From contig JBKJPX010000009.1 of the NCBI GenBank assembly GCA_046594215.1, positions 87,403 to 151,402 of the forward strand: a stretch of 64,000 nucleotides of DNA, read 5' to 3'. Made by a program: the position numbers and the translations under genes. Each line of letters starts with the position of its first letter. Positions within the stretch are counted from its first letter, which is position 1. Below the pieces are notes generated by a model that did not search any database, was not told the DNA's origin, and was given only the letters and a program-made list of their open reading frames with translations. The stretch is from Panacagrimonas sp046594215. Its GTDB lineage: Bacteria > Pseudomonadota > Gammaproteobacteria > Nevskiales > Nevskiaceae. Positions 35,534 to 44,153 of the stretch are shown piece after piece.

Positions 35534-35557
35534 AGAAGGCCGCTTTCGCGGCCTTCT
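35534..35557. terminator. Hairpin terminator between convergent genes
   Basis: Perfect 10-bp stem AGAAGGCCGC/GCGGCCTTCT around a TTTC loop, followed by a pyrimidine run (CTTTC) on the plus strand and preceded by A-rich sequence (GATGAAAATGA), so it can serve both the crotonase and the convergent BVMO. Confidence 0.75.
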
Positions 35558-35581
35558 CTTTCAGCAGCGGCATCCGCGGCC

Positions 35582-37207
35582 TCAGGTCATCGCGAATCCC
35601 TGGTAACCGCTCGCCCTCACGTCCTCGCACTGCTGGCGATACGCACCCACACCGCCGATATACGACAGCAGGCGCGGCAGCTTGCCCTCGACGTTGCTGC
35701 CCATGTACCAGGACTTGGTCTTGGGGATCAGCGTCATGTTCGCGACCTCGTCGTGATGCGCTATCCAGCGCTCTTCCATTTCCATCGTCGGCTCGACCTG
35801 GGTCGCGCCCTGTGCACGCGAGTACTTGATGCAGTCGCTGATCCAGTCCACCTGCTGCTGAAGGCAGGTCGGCACGTTGCAGAACGCCGCGGCCGGGGCG
35901 AACGGCGCCATCGTGGTGAACAGGTTGGGGTAGCCATGCACGGCGAGGCCCATCGTCGTGCGGATGCCCTTCTTCCAGCTGTCCTTGAGCGAGACGTTGT
36001 CGCGACCGCGGATGTCGATGGCCGACAGCGCACCCGTACCGGTGTCGAAGCCGGTGGCGAAGATCAGGATGTCCAGCGGGTACTCGCGCTCCGATGTCCG
36101 GATGCCGCTCGCGGTGATCGCCTCGATCTTCTCGGCGTTCACGTCGACCAGGTAGACGTTGTCCTGGTTGAACGTCTCGTAGTACCGCGTCTCGAGTGGC
36201 ACGCGGCGCGTGCCGAAACCGTACTCGGTGGGCACCAGCTTGTCGGCGACCTTCGGGTCCTTGATGCGCGCACGGATCTTGGCCCGCACGAACCTGGAGA
36301 TCTCCTCGTTGACCTCGGCGTCGGTGAACAGATCGCGGAAGCCGCCGATCCACATGGACAGCGAACCGTCCGCCCACAGGCGCTCGAGGATCTCCTCGCG
36401 CGCCTTCGGTGCGGTCTCGCGATAGGTCTTCTCCTCGAAGTCGTAATCGAAGCCGGCGAACGTGCCATGCACGCGCTTCCGAAGCTCCGGGTAGGCCGCG
36501 CGGAAACGCGCGTGGTCCTCGGCGTCGTACTTCGGGTTCTGCATCGGCACCGCGTAGTTCGGGGTGCGCTGGAAGACGGTGAGCTGGCCGGCCGTCTTGC
36601 CCACGGTCTGAATGACCTGGATCCCGGTGGCGCCCGTGCCGATCACGCCGACGCGCTTGCCCGAGAAATCCACGTCGTCCTTGGGCCAGCGCGCCGTGTG
36701 GAAGATCTGGCCCCTGAATTTCTCGTGACCCTGGAAGGGCGGAACCAGCGGCGCCGAGATGCCGCCCGTGCACATGACCACGTACTGGCAGTTGAAGATC
36801 TCGCCGTTGACGGTGGTCACGTTCCAGCGCCCCGTCGCCTCGTCGTACTTCGACGATCTCACGCGCGTGTTGAACTGGATGTGATCGCGCAGCTTGAACT
36901 TGTTGGCGACGTGGTTGAGATAGCGCTCCACCTCGGCCTGCTCGGGAAAACGCTCGGGCCAGGTCCACTCGTTGAGCAGGTCGTCCGAGAACCAGTACTG
37001 GTAGACGTAGGACTGCGAGTCGACGCGCGCGCCGGGGTAGCGGTTCCAGTACCAGGTGCCCCCGACGCTGGTGCCCGCCTCGAGGACCTTCACCTTGAGA
37101 CCCTGCTCGCGCAGGCGATAGAGCTGGTAGAGACCGGAAATCCCTGCGCCCACGACGACCGCGTCGCAGGACTGGATCGCGGGCTTGACGCCGCTGGCGA
37201 AAGACAT
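35582..37207 (-). CDS. Type I Baeyer-Villiger monooxygenase
   Basis: 541 aa, normal for CHMO/PAMO-type enzymes. FAD motif VVVGAGISGL at about 17-26, YPGARVD with the catalytic aspartate (D63), full fingerprint FRGQIFHTARWP (H170), NADPH fold VGVIGTGATGIQ and QRTPNY with R214/T215 in place for the 2'-phosphate. In GFGTRRVPLE the catalytic arginine is R335 and the adjacent lysine contact is Arg (R334). It should insert oxygen next to a ketone carbonyl. A near relative follows upstream on the same strand, so a tandem duplication is likely. Confidence 0.94.
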   Translation of the reverse strand: MSFASGVKPAIQSCDAVVVGAGISGLYQLYRLREQGLKVKVLEAGTSVGGTWYWNRYPGARVDSQSYVYQYWFSDDLLNEWTWPERFPEQAEVERYLNHVANKFKLRDHIQFNTRVRSSKYDEATGRWNVTTVNGEIFNCQYVVMCTGGISAPLVPPFQGHEKFRGQIFHTARWPKDDVDFSGKRVGVIGTGATGIQVIQTVGKTAGQLTVFQRTPNYAVPMQNPKYDAEDHARFRAAYPELRKRVHGTFAGFDYDFEEKTYRETAPKAREEILERLWADGSLSMWIGGFRDLFTDAEVNEEISRFVRAKIRARIKDPKVADKLVPTEYGFGTRRVPLETRYYETFNQDNVYLVDVNAEKIEAITASGIRTSEREYPLDILIFATGFDTGTGALSAIDIRGRDNVSLKDSWKKGIRTTMGLAVHGYPNLFTTMAPFAPAAAFCNVPTCLQQQVDWISDCIKYSRAQGATQVEPTMEMEERWIAHHDEVANMTLIPKTKSWYMGSNVEGKLPRLLSYIGGVGAYRQQCEDVRASGYQGFAMT

Positions 37208-37375
37208 CGGAAAGCTCCTCAGCTTTTTTGGTGCCGGCTGGGTCGATCTGTCGTCGCCCATGCCGGACAAGGAACGCGGCGCGCCGTTCTGTCGACGCGC
37301 CACACCCGGACTTCAGCCGCGCGGATGTCGGAAGCGCCGAAGGGCGCCTCCGCATCCTCTTCGTGGACGTGCGCG

Positions 37376-39007
37376 CTAGCTCAGCGCAAAGCCCTTGTAG
37401 CCGCCCGACTTGATGTCCTCGCAGGCCTGCCGGTAGGTGTGCACGCCGCCGGGGTACGACAGCAACCGACGCGGCTTGCCCGGTACGTTCGAGCCCATGT
37501 ACCAGGAGTGGGACTTCGCGAACAGCGAGGAGTTGGAGATGCCGTCGTGGTGTTCCACCCACTCGTTTTCCTTCTCGGCGGTCGGCTCGATCACCTTGAG
37601 GTTGCTGGTGCGCATCCACGAGATGGTGTCCGCGATCCAGCCGGCCTGCTGCTGCAGGCAGGTGGTCATGTTGCACAGCGCCGCCGCGGGCGCGAGCGGC
37701 GCGCCGGTGGTGAACAGGTTCGGATAGCCGTGCACCTGCAGGCCCAGCGTGGTGCGGATTTCCTTGCCCCACTCCTCCTTCAGCGAACGACCGCCACGGC
37801 CGCGGATATCCATGCGCGTCAGCGCGCCGCTGCCGGCATCGAAGCCCGTGGCCAGGATCAGCACGTCGAACTCATGCACCTTGCCATCGGAGGTCTTCAC
37901 TCCCTCCGGCACGACTTCCGTGATCCCCGTCTTGTGGCAGTTCACCGCCGTGACGTTGGGGCGCAGGAACGCTTCCAGGTAGCCGCTTTCCAGCGGCACG
38001 CGGTGGATGCCGAAGCCGTGGTTGGACGGGATCAAGGTTTCCCAGAGGTCCGGGCGTGACTTCAGACGCTCCTGCATCTTGTTGCGCACGAATGCGGAGA
38101 TCTCCTCGCTGGCTTCCTTGAAGAAGAAGATCTCCGTGTACGCCGCCAGCCACAGCGACAGCGACCCGTCCGCCCACAGGCGCTCGTACACCGCGTGACG
38201 TTCCTCGGGCGTCTGGTCGTGCCACTTACCATTGGTGAAGTCGTAGTCGAAGCCGGCGTACGTGCTGTTGACCTGCTTCGCGATTTCCTTGTAGCGCGTC
38301 TTGAAGTCCGCGCGGTCCGCATCGCTGTACTTCGGATTGCGCATCGGCGTGATGTAGTTCGGATTGAGCACGAACACCGTCAGATGACCCACCTCGGCGG
38401 CGATGGTCTGGATCACCTGGATGCCGGTGGCGCCCACTCCGACGATGCCGACGCGCTTGCCGGCAAGGTCCACCTTCTCCCGCGGCCAGCGCGCCGTACT
38501 CACCAGCTGTCCCTTGAAAGTTTTCTGGCCCTTGAACAGGTCCGTCATCGGCGCGGACAGCATGCCGGTGCAGCTGATGAAGTACTGGGCATCCAACTTG
38601 TCGCCCTTGTCGGTCGTCACCAGCCAGCGGCCGGTGGACTCGTTGAAGTGAGCGGATTCCACGCGGGTGTCGAATTTGTAGCTGGGACGCAGGTCGAGAA
38701 AATTCGCCGCGAACTGCAACCAGCGCTCGTTGTCAGGCTGCGCACCGAAGCGCTCGCGAGGTCCCTCCCACGCCTTGTGCAGCTCTTCCGAGAACCAGAA
38801 CTGGTAGATCTCCGTCTGCGAATCGAAGCGACAGCCGGGATAGCGGTTCCAGTACCAGGTGCCGCCGACATCCGACCCGGCTTCGAAGCCCTGGACCTTC
38901 AACCCGAGCTTCCGAAGGTGGTAGACCTCGGACAGGCCGGCGACGCCGGCGCCGACGACAACGGCATCGACGCTCTGGGTCGCCTGCGAAGTAGCAGTAG
39001 CGGACAT
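37376..39007 (-). CDS. Divergent Baeyer-Villiger monooxygenase paralogue with altered NADPH site
   Basis: 543 aa, colinear with the neighbouring BVMO (YPGxxxDSQ, STY/GTFAGFDYDF, RLWADGSLS, GYPNLFTT). The catalytic aspartate (D62) and arginine (R336) are present, but the NADPH contacts are changed: the R-T pair becomes L214-N215 in VFVLNPNY, the conserved lysine is H335 in GFGIHR, and the fingerprint histidine is serine (S170 in FKGQLVSTARWP). The second Rossmann reads GIVGVGATGIQ. It may use NADH, or have a different activity. ATG at 39007 with GGAGG upstream. Confidence 0.92.
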   Translation of the reverse strand: MSATATSQATQSVDAVVVGAGVAGLSEVYHLRKLGLKVQGFEAGSDVGGTWYWNRYPGCRFDSQTEIYQFWFSEELHKAWEGPRERFGAQPDNERWLQFAANFLDLRPSYKFDTRVESAHFNESTGRWLVTTDKGDKLDAQYFISCTGMLSAPMTDLFKGQKTFKGQLVSTARWPREKVDLAGKRVGIVGVGATGIQVIQTIAAEVGHLTVFVLNPNYITPMRNPKYSDADRADFKTRYKEIAKQVNSTYAGFDYDFTNGKWHDQTPEERHAVYERLWADGSLSLWLAAYTEIFFFKEASEEISAFVRNKMQERLKSRPDLWETLIPSNHGFGIHRVPLESGYLEAFLRPNVTAVNCHKTGITEVVPEGVKTSDGKVHEFDVLILATGFDAGSGALTRMDIRGRGGRSLKEEWGKEIRTTLGLQVHGYPNLFTTGAPLAPAAALCNMTTCLQQQAGWIADTISWMRTSNLKVIEPTAEKENEWVEHHDGISNSSLFAKSHSWYMGSNVPGKPRRLLSYPGGVHTYRQACEDIKSGGYKGFALS

Positions 39008-39269
39008 GGGGACCATCCTCCATAAGTTTTGTATTGGAAACGCCGGCCGGCGGTCACTTGGGACCGGGGCGCACGGACCCGAGCAGGCGGGACCGTAGGG
39101 AGAAGGTAACCCGGCTGCGCGGCCGCGCGCCTCCCCTCGCGATGGGGGGTCCTCTCGAAGCCGTTGGGGGGGCGCCCGAGTCCGGCTTGCCGCGCGGAGT
39201 CACGCCATTGGCGGACCCTCCCTAAAAAACTCGCGGCCGCGCGAGGCGCCGCGGGTCGCTGCTGACGAC

Positions 39270-41192
39270 TCAGGCATCGAGCAGCTTCGCAACGATGAGA
39301 TCCGCCGCCTGCTCCGCGGTCAGGCTCGTCGTATCGATGCGGATCTCCGGCGCTTCGGGCGTCTCGTAGGGCGAATCGATGCCAGTGAAGTTCTTGAGCT
39401 CGCCGCTACGGGCCTTCTTGTAGAGGCCCTTGACGTCCCGCTTCTCGGCCTCGGCCAGCGGCGTGTCGATGAAGACCTCGACGAACTCGCCCGGCGGCAG
39501 CATCGAGCGCACCAGTTCGCGCTCGGCACGAAACGGCGAGATGAACGCGGTGAGCACGACCAGGCCGGCATCGGTCATGAGCCTGGCGACTTCGCCGATG
39601 CGCCGGATGTTCTCGATGCGGTCCGCCTGGGTGAAGCCCAGGTCCTTGCTCAGGCCGTGACGAATGTTGTCGCCGTCGAGCAGGAAGGTGTGACGCCCCA
39701 GCGAGACCAGCTTCTTCTCGACCAGGTTGGCGATCGTGGACTTGCCCGAACCCGACAGGCCGGTGAACCAGAGCACCGCCGGCGTCTGGTGCTTGAGACC
39801 GGCCCGCACCTCGCGCGTCACGTCCAGCGACTGCCAGTGCACGTTCTGCGCGCGCCGCAGCGAGAAGTGCAGCATGCCGGCGGCGACGGTCGCGTTGGTG
39901 AACTTGTCGATCAGGATGAAACCGCCGAGCGTGTGATTGTCGGCATAGGCCTCGAACGGGATCGCGCGGTCGGTGGTCACGTTGGCAACACCGATCGCGT
40001 TGAGCTCCAGCGTCTTGACCGCCAGCTTCTCGAGCGTGTTGACGTTGACCTGGTGCTTGGGCGCCTGGATCGTCGCCGTGACCGTCTGCGTCGCGATCTT
40101 CAGCCAGTACGGCCGGCCCGGCACGAGCGCCTCGTCCGACATCCAGACGATCGTCGACTCGAACTGGTCGGCGACCTGCGTGGGTTCTTCAGCCTTCGTG
40201 ACGACGTCCCCGCGCGAGCAGTCGATCTCATCGGCGAAGCACAAGGTGATCGACTGGCCGGCGACGGCCTGGTCCAGATCGCCGTCGAACGTCGCAATGC
40301 GGCTGATCGTGCTGGTCTTGCCGCTGGGCAGCACGCGGATCGCGTCGCCCTTGCGGACGACGCCGGTCGCGATCAGACCCGAGAACCCGCGGAAATCCAG
40401 GTTGGGGCGATTGACCCACTGCACTGGCATGCGAAACGGCCTGGCCTGGTCGAGCGTGGTGTCGAGTTCGACCGTCTCCAAGTGCGCCATCAACGGTGCG
40501 CCCGTGTACCAGGGCATGTTCGCGGACGGCGCGGTGATGTTGTCGCCTTTGAAACCCGAGATCGGCATTGGCGTGAATTCGCTGATGCCGATGCTCGCTG
40601 CGAAGGCGCGGTAGTCCGCCACGATCGCGTCGTACCTGGCCTGGTCATAGCCGACCAGATCCATCTTGTTCACGGCGAGCACGATGTTGCGGATGCCGAT
40701 CAGGTGCGCGAGGTAACTATGCCGGCGCGTCTGCGTCAGCACGCCCTTGCGTGCATCGATCAGGATGATCGCGAGGTCGGCCGTCGAGGCGCCCGTGACC
40801 ATGTTGCGCGTGTACTGCTCGTGGCCGGGGGTGTCCGCGACGATGAACTTGCGCTTCTCGGTGGCGAAGAAGCGGTAGGCCACGTCGATCGTGATGCCCT
40901 GCTCGCGCTCGGCGGCCAGGCCATCGACCAGCAGCGCGAAGTCGATCTCCTGGCCCTGCGTGCCGACCTTCTTGGAGTCTGCTTCGAGCGCGGCGAGCTG
41001 GTCCTCGAAGATCATCTTCGAGTCGTACAGCAGGCGGCCAATCAGCGTGGACTTGCCGTCGTCGACGCTGCCGCAGGTGATGAAGCGCAGCAGGCTCTTG
41101 TGCTGGTGGCGGACCAGATACGCGTCGATGTCTGCCGCGATCAGCGCGTCGGTCTGGTAGACGCTGTCCTGGGTGGTGGAAGCAGCGGTCAT
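39270..41192 (-). CDS. cysNC: Bifunctional sulfate adenylyltransferase subunit 1 / APS kinase
   Basis: 640 aa. Residues 1 to about 430 are CysN, the GTPase that activates CysD: P-loop GSVDDGKSTL (41-50), DTPGHEQYT and NKMD. From about residue 450 is CysC, APS kinase: P-loop FTGLSGSGKST, DGDNIRHGLSKDLGF and DSPYETPEAPEI. It converts sulfate to PAPS with CysD. The ATG shares one base with the cysD stop (TGATG), so the two are coupled. No CysH/CysI is seen nearby. Confidence 0.97.
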   Translation of the reverse strand: MTAASTTQDSVYQTDALIAADIDAYLVRHQHKSLLRFITCGSVDDGKSTLIGRLLYDSKMIFEDQLAALEADSKKVGTQGQEIDFALLVDGLAAEREQGITIDVAYRFFATEKRKFIVADTPGHEQYTRNMVTGASTADLAIILIDARKGVLTQTRRHSYLAHLIGIRNIVLAVNKMDLVGYDQARYDAIVADYRAFAASIGISEFTPMPISGFKGDNITAPSANMPWYTGAPLMAHLETVELDTTLDQARPFRMPVQWVNRPNLDFRGFSGLIATGVVRKGDAIRVLPSGKTSTISRIATFDGDLDQAVAGQSITLCFADEIDCSRGDVVTKAEEPTQVADQFESTIVWMSDEALVPGRPYWLKIATQTVTATIQAPKHQVNVNTLEKLAVKTLELNAIGVANVTTDRAIPFEAYADNHTLGGFILIDKFTNATVAAGMLHFSLRRAQNVHWQSLDVTREVRAGLKHQTPAVLWFTGLSGSGKSTIANLVEKKLVSLGRHTFLLDGDNIRHGLSKDLGFTQADRIENIRRIGEVARLMTDAGLVVLTAFISPFRAERELVRSMLPPGEFVEVFIDTPLAEAEKRDVKGLYKKARSGELKNFTGIDSPYETPEAPEIRIDTTSLTAEQAADLIVAKLLDA

Positions 41193-42130
41193 CAGAAGTA
41201 CCCCTCCTGCTTCTTCTTTTCCATGCTCGCGGATCCCGCGTCCTTGTCGATCACGCGTCCCTGCCTCTCCGAGGTCGTGGTCAGCAGCATTTCCTGGATC
41301 ACGGCGGGCAAGGTCGCCGCGGTGCTCTCGACCGCGCCCGTGAGCGGGTAGCAGCCCAGCGTGCGGAAGCGGATCGAACGCGTCACTGGCTTCTCGCCCG
41401 GATTCAGCCGGAAGCGCTCGTCGTCGACCATCAGCAGCATCCCGTCGCGCTCGACGGTGGGTCGCGGCGCCGCCATATACAGCGGCACGATCGGAATGTT
41501 CTCCAGGTGGATGTATTGCCAGATATCCAGCTCGGTCCAGTTCGAGATCGGGAACACGCGGATGCTCTCGCCCTTGGCCTTCTTGGCGTTGTAGAGATTC
41601 CACAGCTCGGGCCGCTGGCTCTTGCCGTCCCAGCGATGCGTCGAGGAACGGAACGAGAAGATGCGTTCCTTGGCGCGCGACTTTTCCTCGTCGCGGCGCG
41701 CGCCGCCGAAGGCGACGTCGAAGTTGTACTTCGTGAGCGCCTGCTTGAGGCCCTCGGTCTTCCACAGGTCGGTGTGCAGCGAACCGTGGTCGAAGGGATT
41801 GATGCCCTTCGCGAGCGCTTCGGGGTTCTGGTACACCAGCAGCTCCATGCCCGACTCGCGCGCCATCTTGTCGCGCAGTTCGTACATCGCCTTGAACTTC
41901 CACGTCGTGTCCACGTGCAGCAGCGGGAACGGCGGCGGCGACGGGAAGAAGGCCTTGCGCGCCAGGTGCAGCATCACCGCGCTGTCCTTGCCCACCGAGT
42001 ACAGCATCACCGGCTTCTCGGACTCCGAGACCACCTCGCGCATGATGTGAATCGACTCCGCCTCGAGTCGTTGCAGGTGCGTGAGCGTCGACGACGACGA
42101 GGACCGTTCGGTCTTCGCGGCTGTGTCCAT
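41192..42130 (-). CDS. cysD: Sulfate adenylyltransferase subunit 2
   Basis: 312 aa. CysD makes adenylyl sulfate from sulfate and ATP. The PAPS-reductase-like/ATP-PPase core has MLYSVGKDSAVMLHLARKAF, HVDTTWKFKAMYE, GGARRDEEKSRAKERIFSFR and NWTELDIWQYIHLENI. The frame is open to 42205, but the ATG at 42130 (MDTAAKTERSS) is more likely as it drops an unrelated leader. First gene of the cysD-cysNC operon. Regulation by CysB-like proteins is expected, but no site was identified. Confidence 0.97.
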   Translation of the reverse strand: MDTAAKTERSSSSSTLTHLQRLEAESIHIMREVVSESEKPVMLYSVGKDSAVMLHLARKAFFPSPPPFPLLHVDTTWKFKAMYELRDKMARESGMELLVYQNPEALAKGINPFDHGSLHTDLWKTEGLKQALTKYNFDVAFGGARRDEEKSRAKERIFSFRSSTHRWDGKSQRPELWNLYNAKKAKGESIRVFPISNWTELDIWQYIHLENIPIVPLYMAAPRPTVERDGMLLMVDDERFRLNPGEKPVTRSIRFRTLGCYPLTGAVESTAATLPAVIQEMLLTTTSERQGRVIDKDAGSASMEKKKQEGYF

Positions 42131-42250
42131 TGGCGGGTACGGCCTTCGAAAATGAGTTCGGGATTTTACCTTGTCGCCGCAGGCTTCCCTGTCATTTCCG
42201 TCCATCGCGGCCGGCTCCCGGCCGCAGCCAGTCCTGATAGACGAGGCGGC

Positions 42251-42904
42251 TCAGGCCACCGGCGCGTAAGCACGCAGGAACACTTCGATCACGTCCTCGA
42301 CATGCCGCTGGCGCTCGGCCGCGCCTGGAGGGGGGGCCGCGCCGACCAGGCACTTGATGTGATGTTCACCCTTGAGCATGACGAAGAAATGCGCGGCCGC
42401 GCGCCGAAAATGCGGGATCTTCAGTTCGCCCGCGCGATGCGCCGCTTCCAGCACCTGCGAGAAACGCTGCAAGGTGCGCTCGGGCCCGAACTCCCAGAAC
42501 AGGCGGCCGAACTCGGTCGGTCCGCCGCCCTCCGCGGCCATCAGCCTGTACATGCTGAGCACATCGTCGCTGTTAACAAGGTCCAGGAAGCCGCGCCCGA
42601 TCAGGCGCAGGCGTTCGCGCAGCGGCGAGCGCGCCTGCACGTCGAACAGCACCTCGGGCCAGTGCTCGCTGCACTTCGAAAACACGGTCTCGCGGAACAG
42701 CTCTTCCTTGCTGCGGAAGTGACTGTAGACCGTCAGCTTGGAGACGCCGGCGTCGGCGGCGATGCCTTCCATGCTCGTGCCGGGCAGCCCCCGAGCCGTG
42801 AACAGCTTCTTGGCAGCGGCCAGGATCGCCGCGCGCTTGTCCAGATCCTTGGGACGACCGCGCCCCGGGGGCTTGCGGCTCGAACTGGAGGGGAGCGCTG
42901 CCAT
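42251..42904 (-). CDS. TetR/AcrR-family repressor
   Basis: 217 aa. N-terminal basic linker (RKPPGRGRPKDLDKR) and TetR helix-turn-helix (TSMEGIAADAGVSKLTVYSHFRSKEELF), then an all-helical ligand domain of the AcrR_C/TtgR-like type. Divergent from an RND efflux operon 126 bp away, hence the expected repressor of that pump and of itself, released by a toxic hydrophobic ligand. Confidence 0.92.
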   Translation of the reverse strand: MAALPSSSSRKPPGRGRPKDLDKRAAILAAAKKLFTARGLPGTSMEGIAADAGVSKLTVYSHFRSKEELFRETVFSKCSEHWPEVLFDVQARSPLRERLRLIGRGFLDLVNSDDVLSMYRLMAAEGGGPTEFGRLFWEFGPERTLQRFSQVLEAAHRAGELKIPHFRRAAAHFFVMLKGEHHIKCLVGAAPPPGAAERQRHVEDVIEVFLRAYAPVA

Positions 42905-42950
42905 TTCGCGTGGGGAATTCGCCGTGAGCGGGCTTCAACGCCCGGGCCGA

Positions 42951-42980
42951 TTAAATGTACTATTCGGTTCAGTATATCGG
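42951..42980. promoter_or_regulatory. Promoter/operator region between tetR and the RND operon
   Basis: The only AT-rich block in the 126-bp intergenic region: TTAAATGTACTATTCGGTTCAGTATATCGG. It has a TACT/AGTA inverted repeat (42958-42961 and 42971-42974) around 9 bp and TATA-like sequence on both strands. This is the likely shared promoter and TetR site; the exact operator half-sites are not certain. Confidence 0.5.
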
Positions 42981-43030
42981 CCGGGCCATCGCGATGGCGG
43001 CCGTTGAGAACGGTTCGGAAGGAGTCGCGG

Positions 43031-44140
43031 ATGAAGACCTGTCGTCGCTGGTGCCACGCGACCTTGATCGTTGCAGGGCTGGTGGCAGGCTGCTCCCGCG
43101 AAGCGCCGCCCGTCAATGCGGCACGGCCCGTGGTGGTCGAGTCGCCGCAACCGCAGGGCGGCGCCGGTGGTGTCGAGGCCTTCCCCGGCTCGGTCCACGC
43201 GCGCACCGAAGCCGATCTCTCGTTCCGCGTTCCGGGCAAGATCGCCGAGCGACGCGTCGATTTGGGCGCCCGCGTGACACGCGGCGCCTTGCTGGCCGTA
43301 CTCGATCCCGAGGATGCGCAGCTCAATCTCGACACGGCACGCGCCGCGCTCAAGGCGGCCGAGGCCGACGCCTGGCTCGCGCAGGAAGAAGAGCGCCGCT
43401 ATACCGACCTCAAGGCGCGCGGCCACGTGGGCCAGTCGGCAGTCGATTCGCGCGTGAACACCACCAAGCTCGCGCAGGCGCGGCTGTCGCAGGCGCGCTC
43501 GCAGCTCAACCTCGCGCAGAACCAGTCGCGCTACACCCGGCTCACGGCCGATGCCGCCGGCGTTGTCACGCAGATCATGGCCGAGCCCGGAAACGTGGTG
43601 ACCGCGGGCCAGCCGGTGGTGCGCGTTGCCGCCGACGGCGAACGCGAGGTGCACATCGATGTGCCGGAGGGCGGGATCCAGGCGCTCGCCAAGGCCAAGC
43701 AGATCGCAGTGGAGATCTACAGCCAGCCCGGGAAACACTACGTGGGCAGGCTGCGCGAGATCAATCCCCAGGCCGATCCCGCGACGCGCACGCACGATGC
43801 GCGCATCACGGTGGTGGACGCCGACGCAGCCGTGCAGCTCGGCGCCAGCGCAACGGTCATGACCCTCGACGCCGGCGACGGCAAGACCTTCCGCCTGCCG
43901 GCGACGGCCCTGGGGGCCGCCGACAAGGATCACGCGGTCGTGTGGACGGTGCTGGCGGGCGCCAACGGCGTGACCACGGTGAAATCGGTACCGGTCCAGG
44001 TGGTGCAGTACCTCGACGGCGTGGTGATCGTGGCGGGCGCGATCACGCCGCAGGACCGGCTGGTCACCGCCGGCGTGCATCGCCTGGTCGAGGGGATGGC
44101 GGTCCAGCCGATCGATCGCGCGGCCAAGGCCGCGCTCTGA
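43031..44140 (+). CDS. RND efflux periplasmic adaptor (membrane fusion protein), lipoprotein
   Basis: 369 aa. Starts with a signal peptide and lipobox ...LVAGC (Cys21), so it is anchored in the membrane. A barrel-sandwich lipoyl-like half (FRVPGKIAERRVDLGARVTRGALLAVLD), a helical hairpin (about residues 90-160) and the beta-barrel/distal region GVVTQIMAEPGNVVTAGQPVVRVA follow. It joins the RND pump to an outer-membrane channel. The frame extends far upstream, but this ATG fits the signal peptide. The pump gene starts 13 bp after its stop. Confidence 0.93.
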   Translation: MKTCRRWCHATLIVAGLVAGCSREAPPVNAARPVVVESPQPQGGAGGVEAFPGSVHARTEADLSFRVPGKIAERRVDLGARVTRGALLAVLDPEDAQLNLDTARAALKAAEADAWLAQEEERRYTDLKARGHVGQSAVDSRVNTTKLAQARLSQARSQLNLAQNQSRYTRLTADAAGVVTQIMAEPGNVVTAGQPVVRVAADGEREVHIDVPEGGIQALAKAKQIAVEIYSQPGKHYVGRLREINPQADPATRTHDARITVVDADAAVQLGASATVMTLDAGDGKTFRLPATALGAADKDHAVVWTVLAGANGVTTVKSVPVQVVQYLDGVVIVAGAITPQDRLVTAGVHRLVEGMAVQPIDRAAKAAL

Positions 44141-44153
44141 TCGGGCGACTCGC

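Noticed and set aside
39008..39269. 262-bp gap between the BVMO and cysNC searched for a small gene or regulator site
   Set aside because: Very GC-rich with short NotI-like palindromes (GCGGCCGC) but no ribosome site plus open frame and no convincing terminator.
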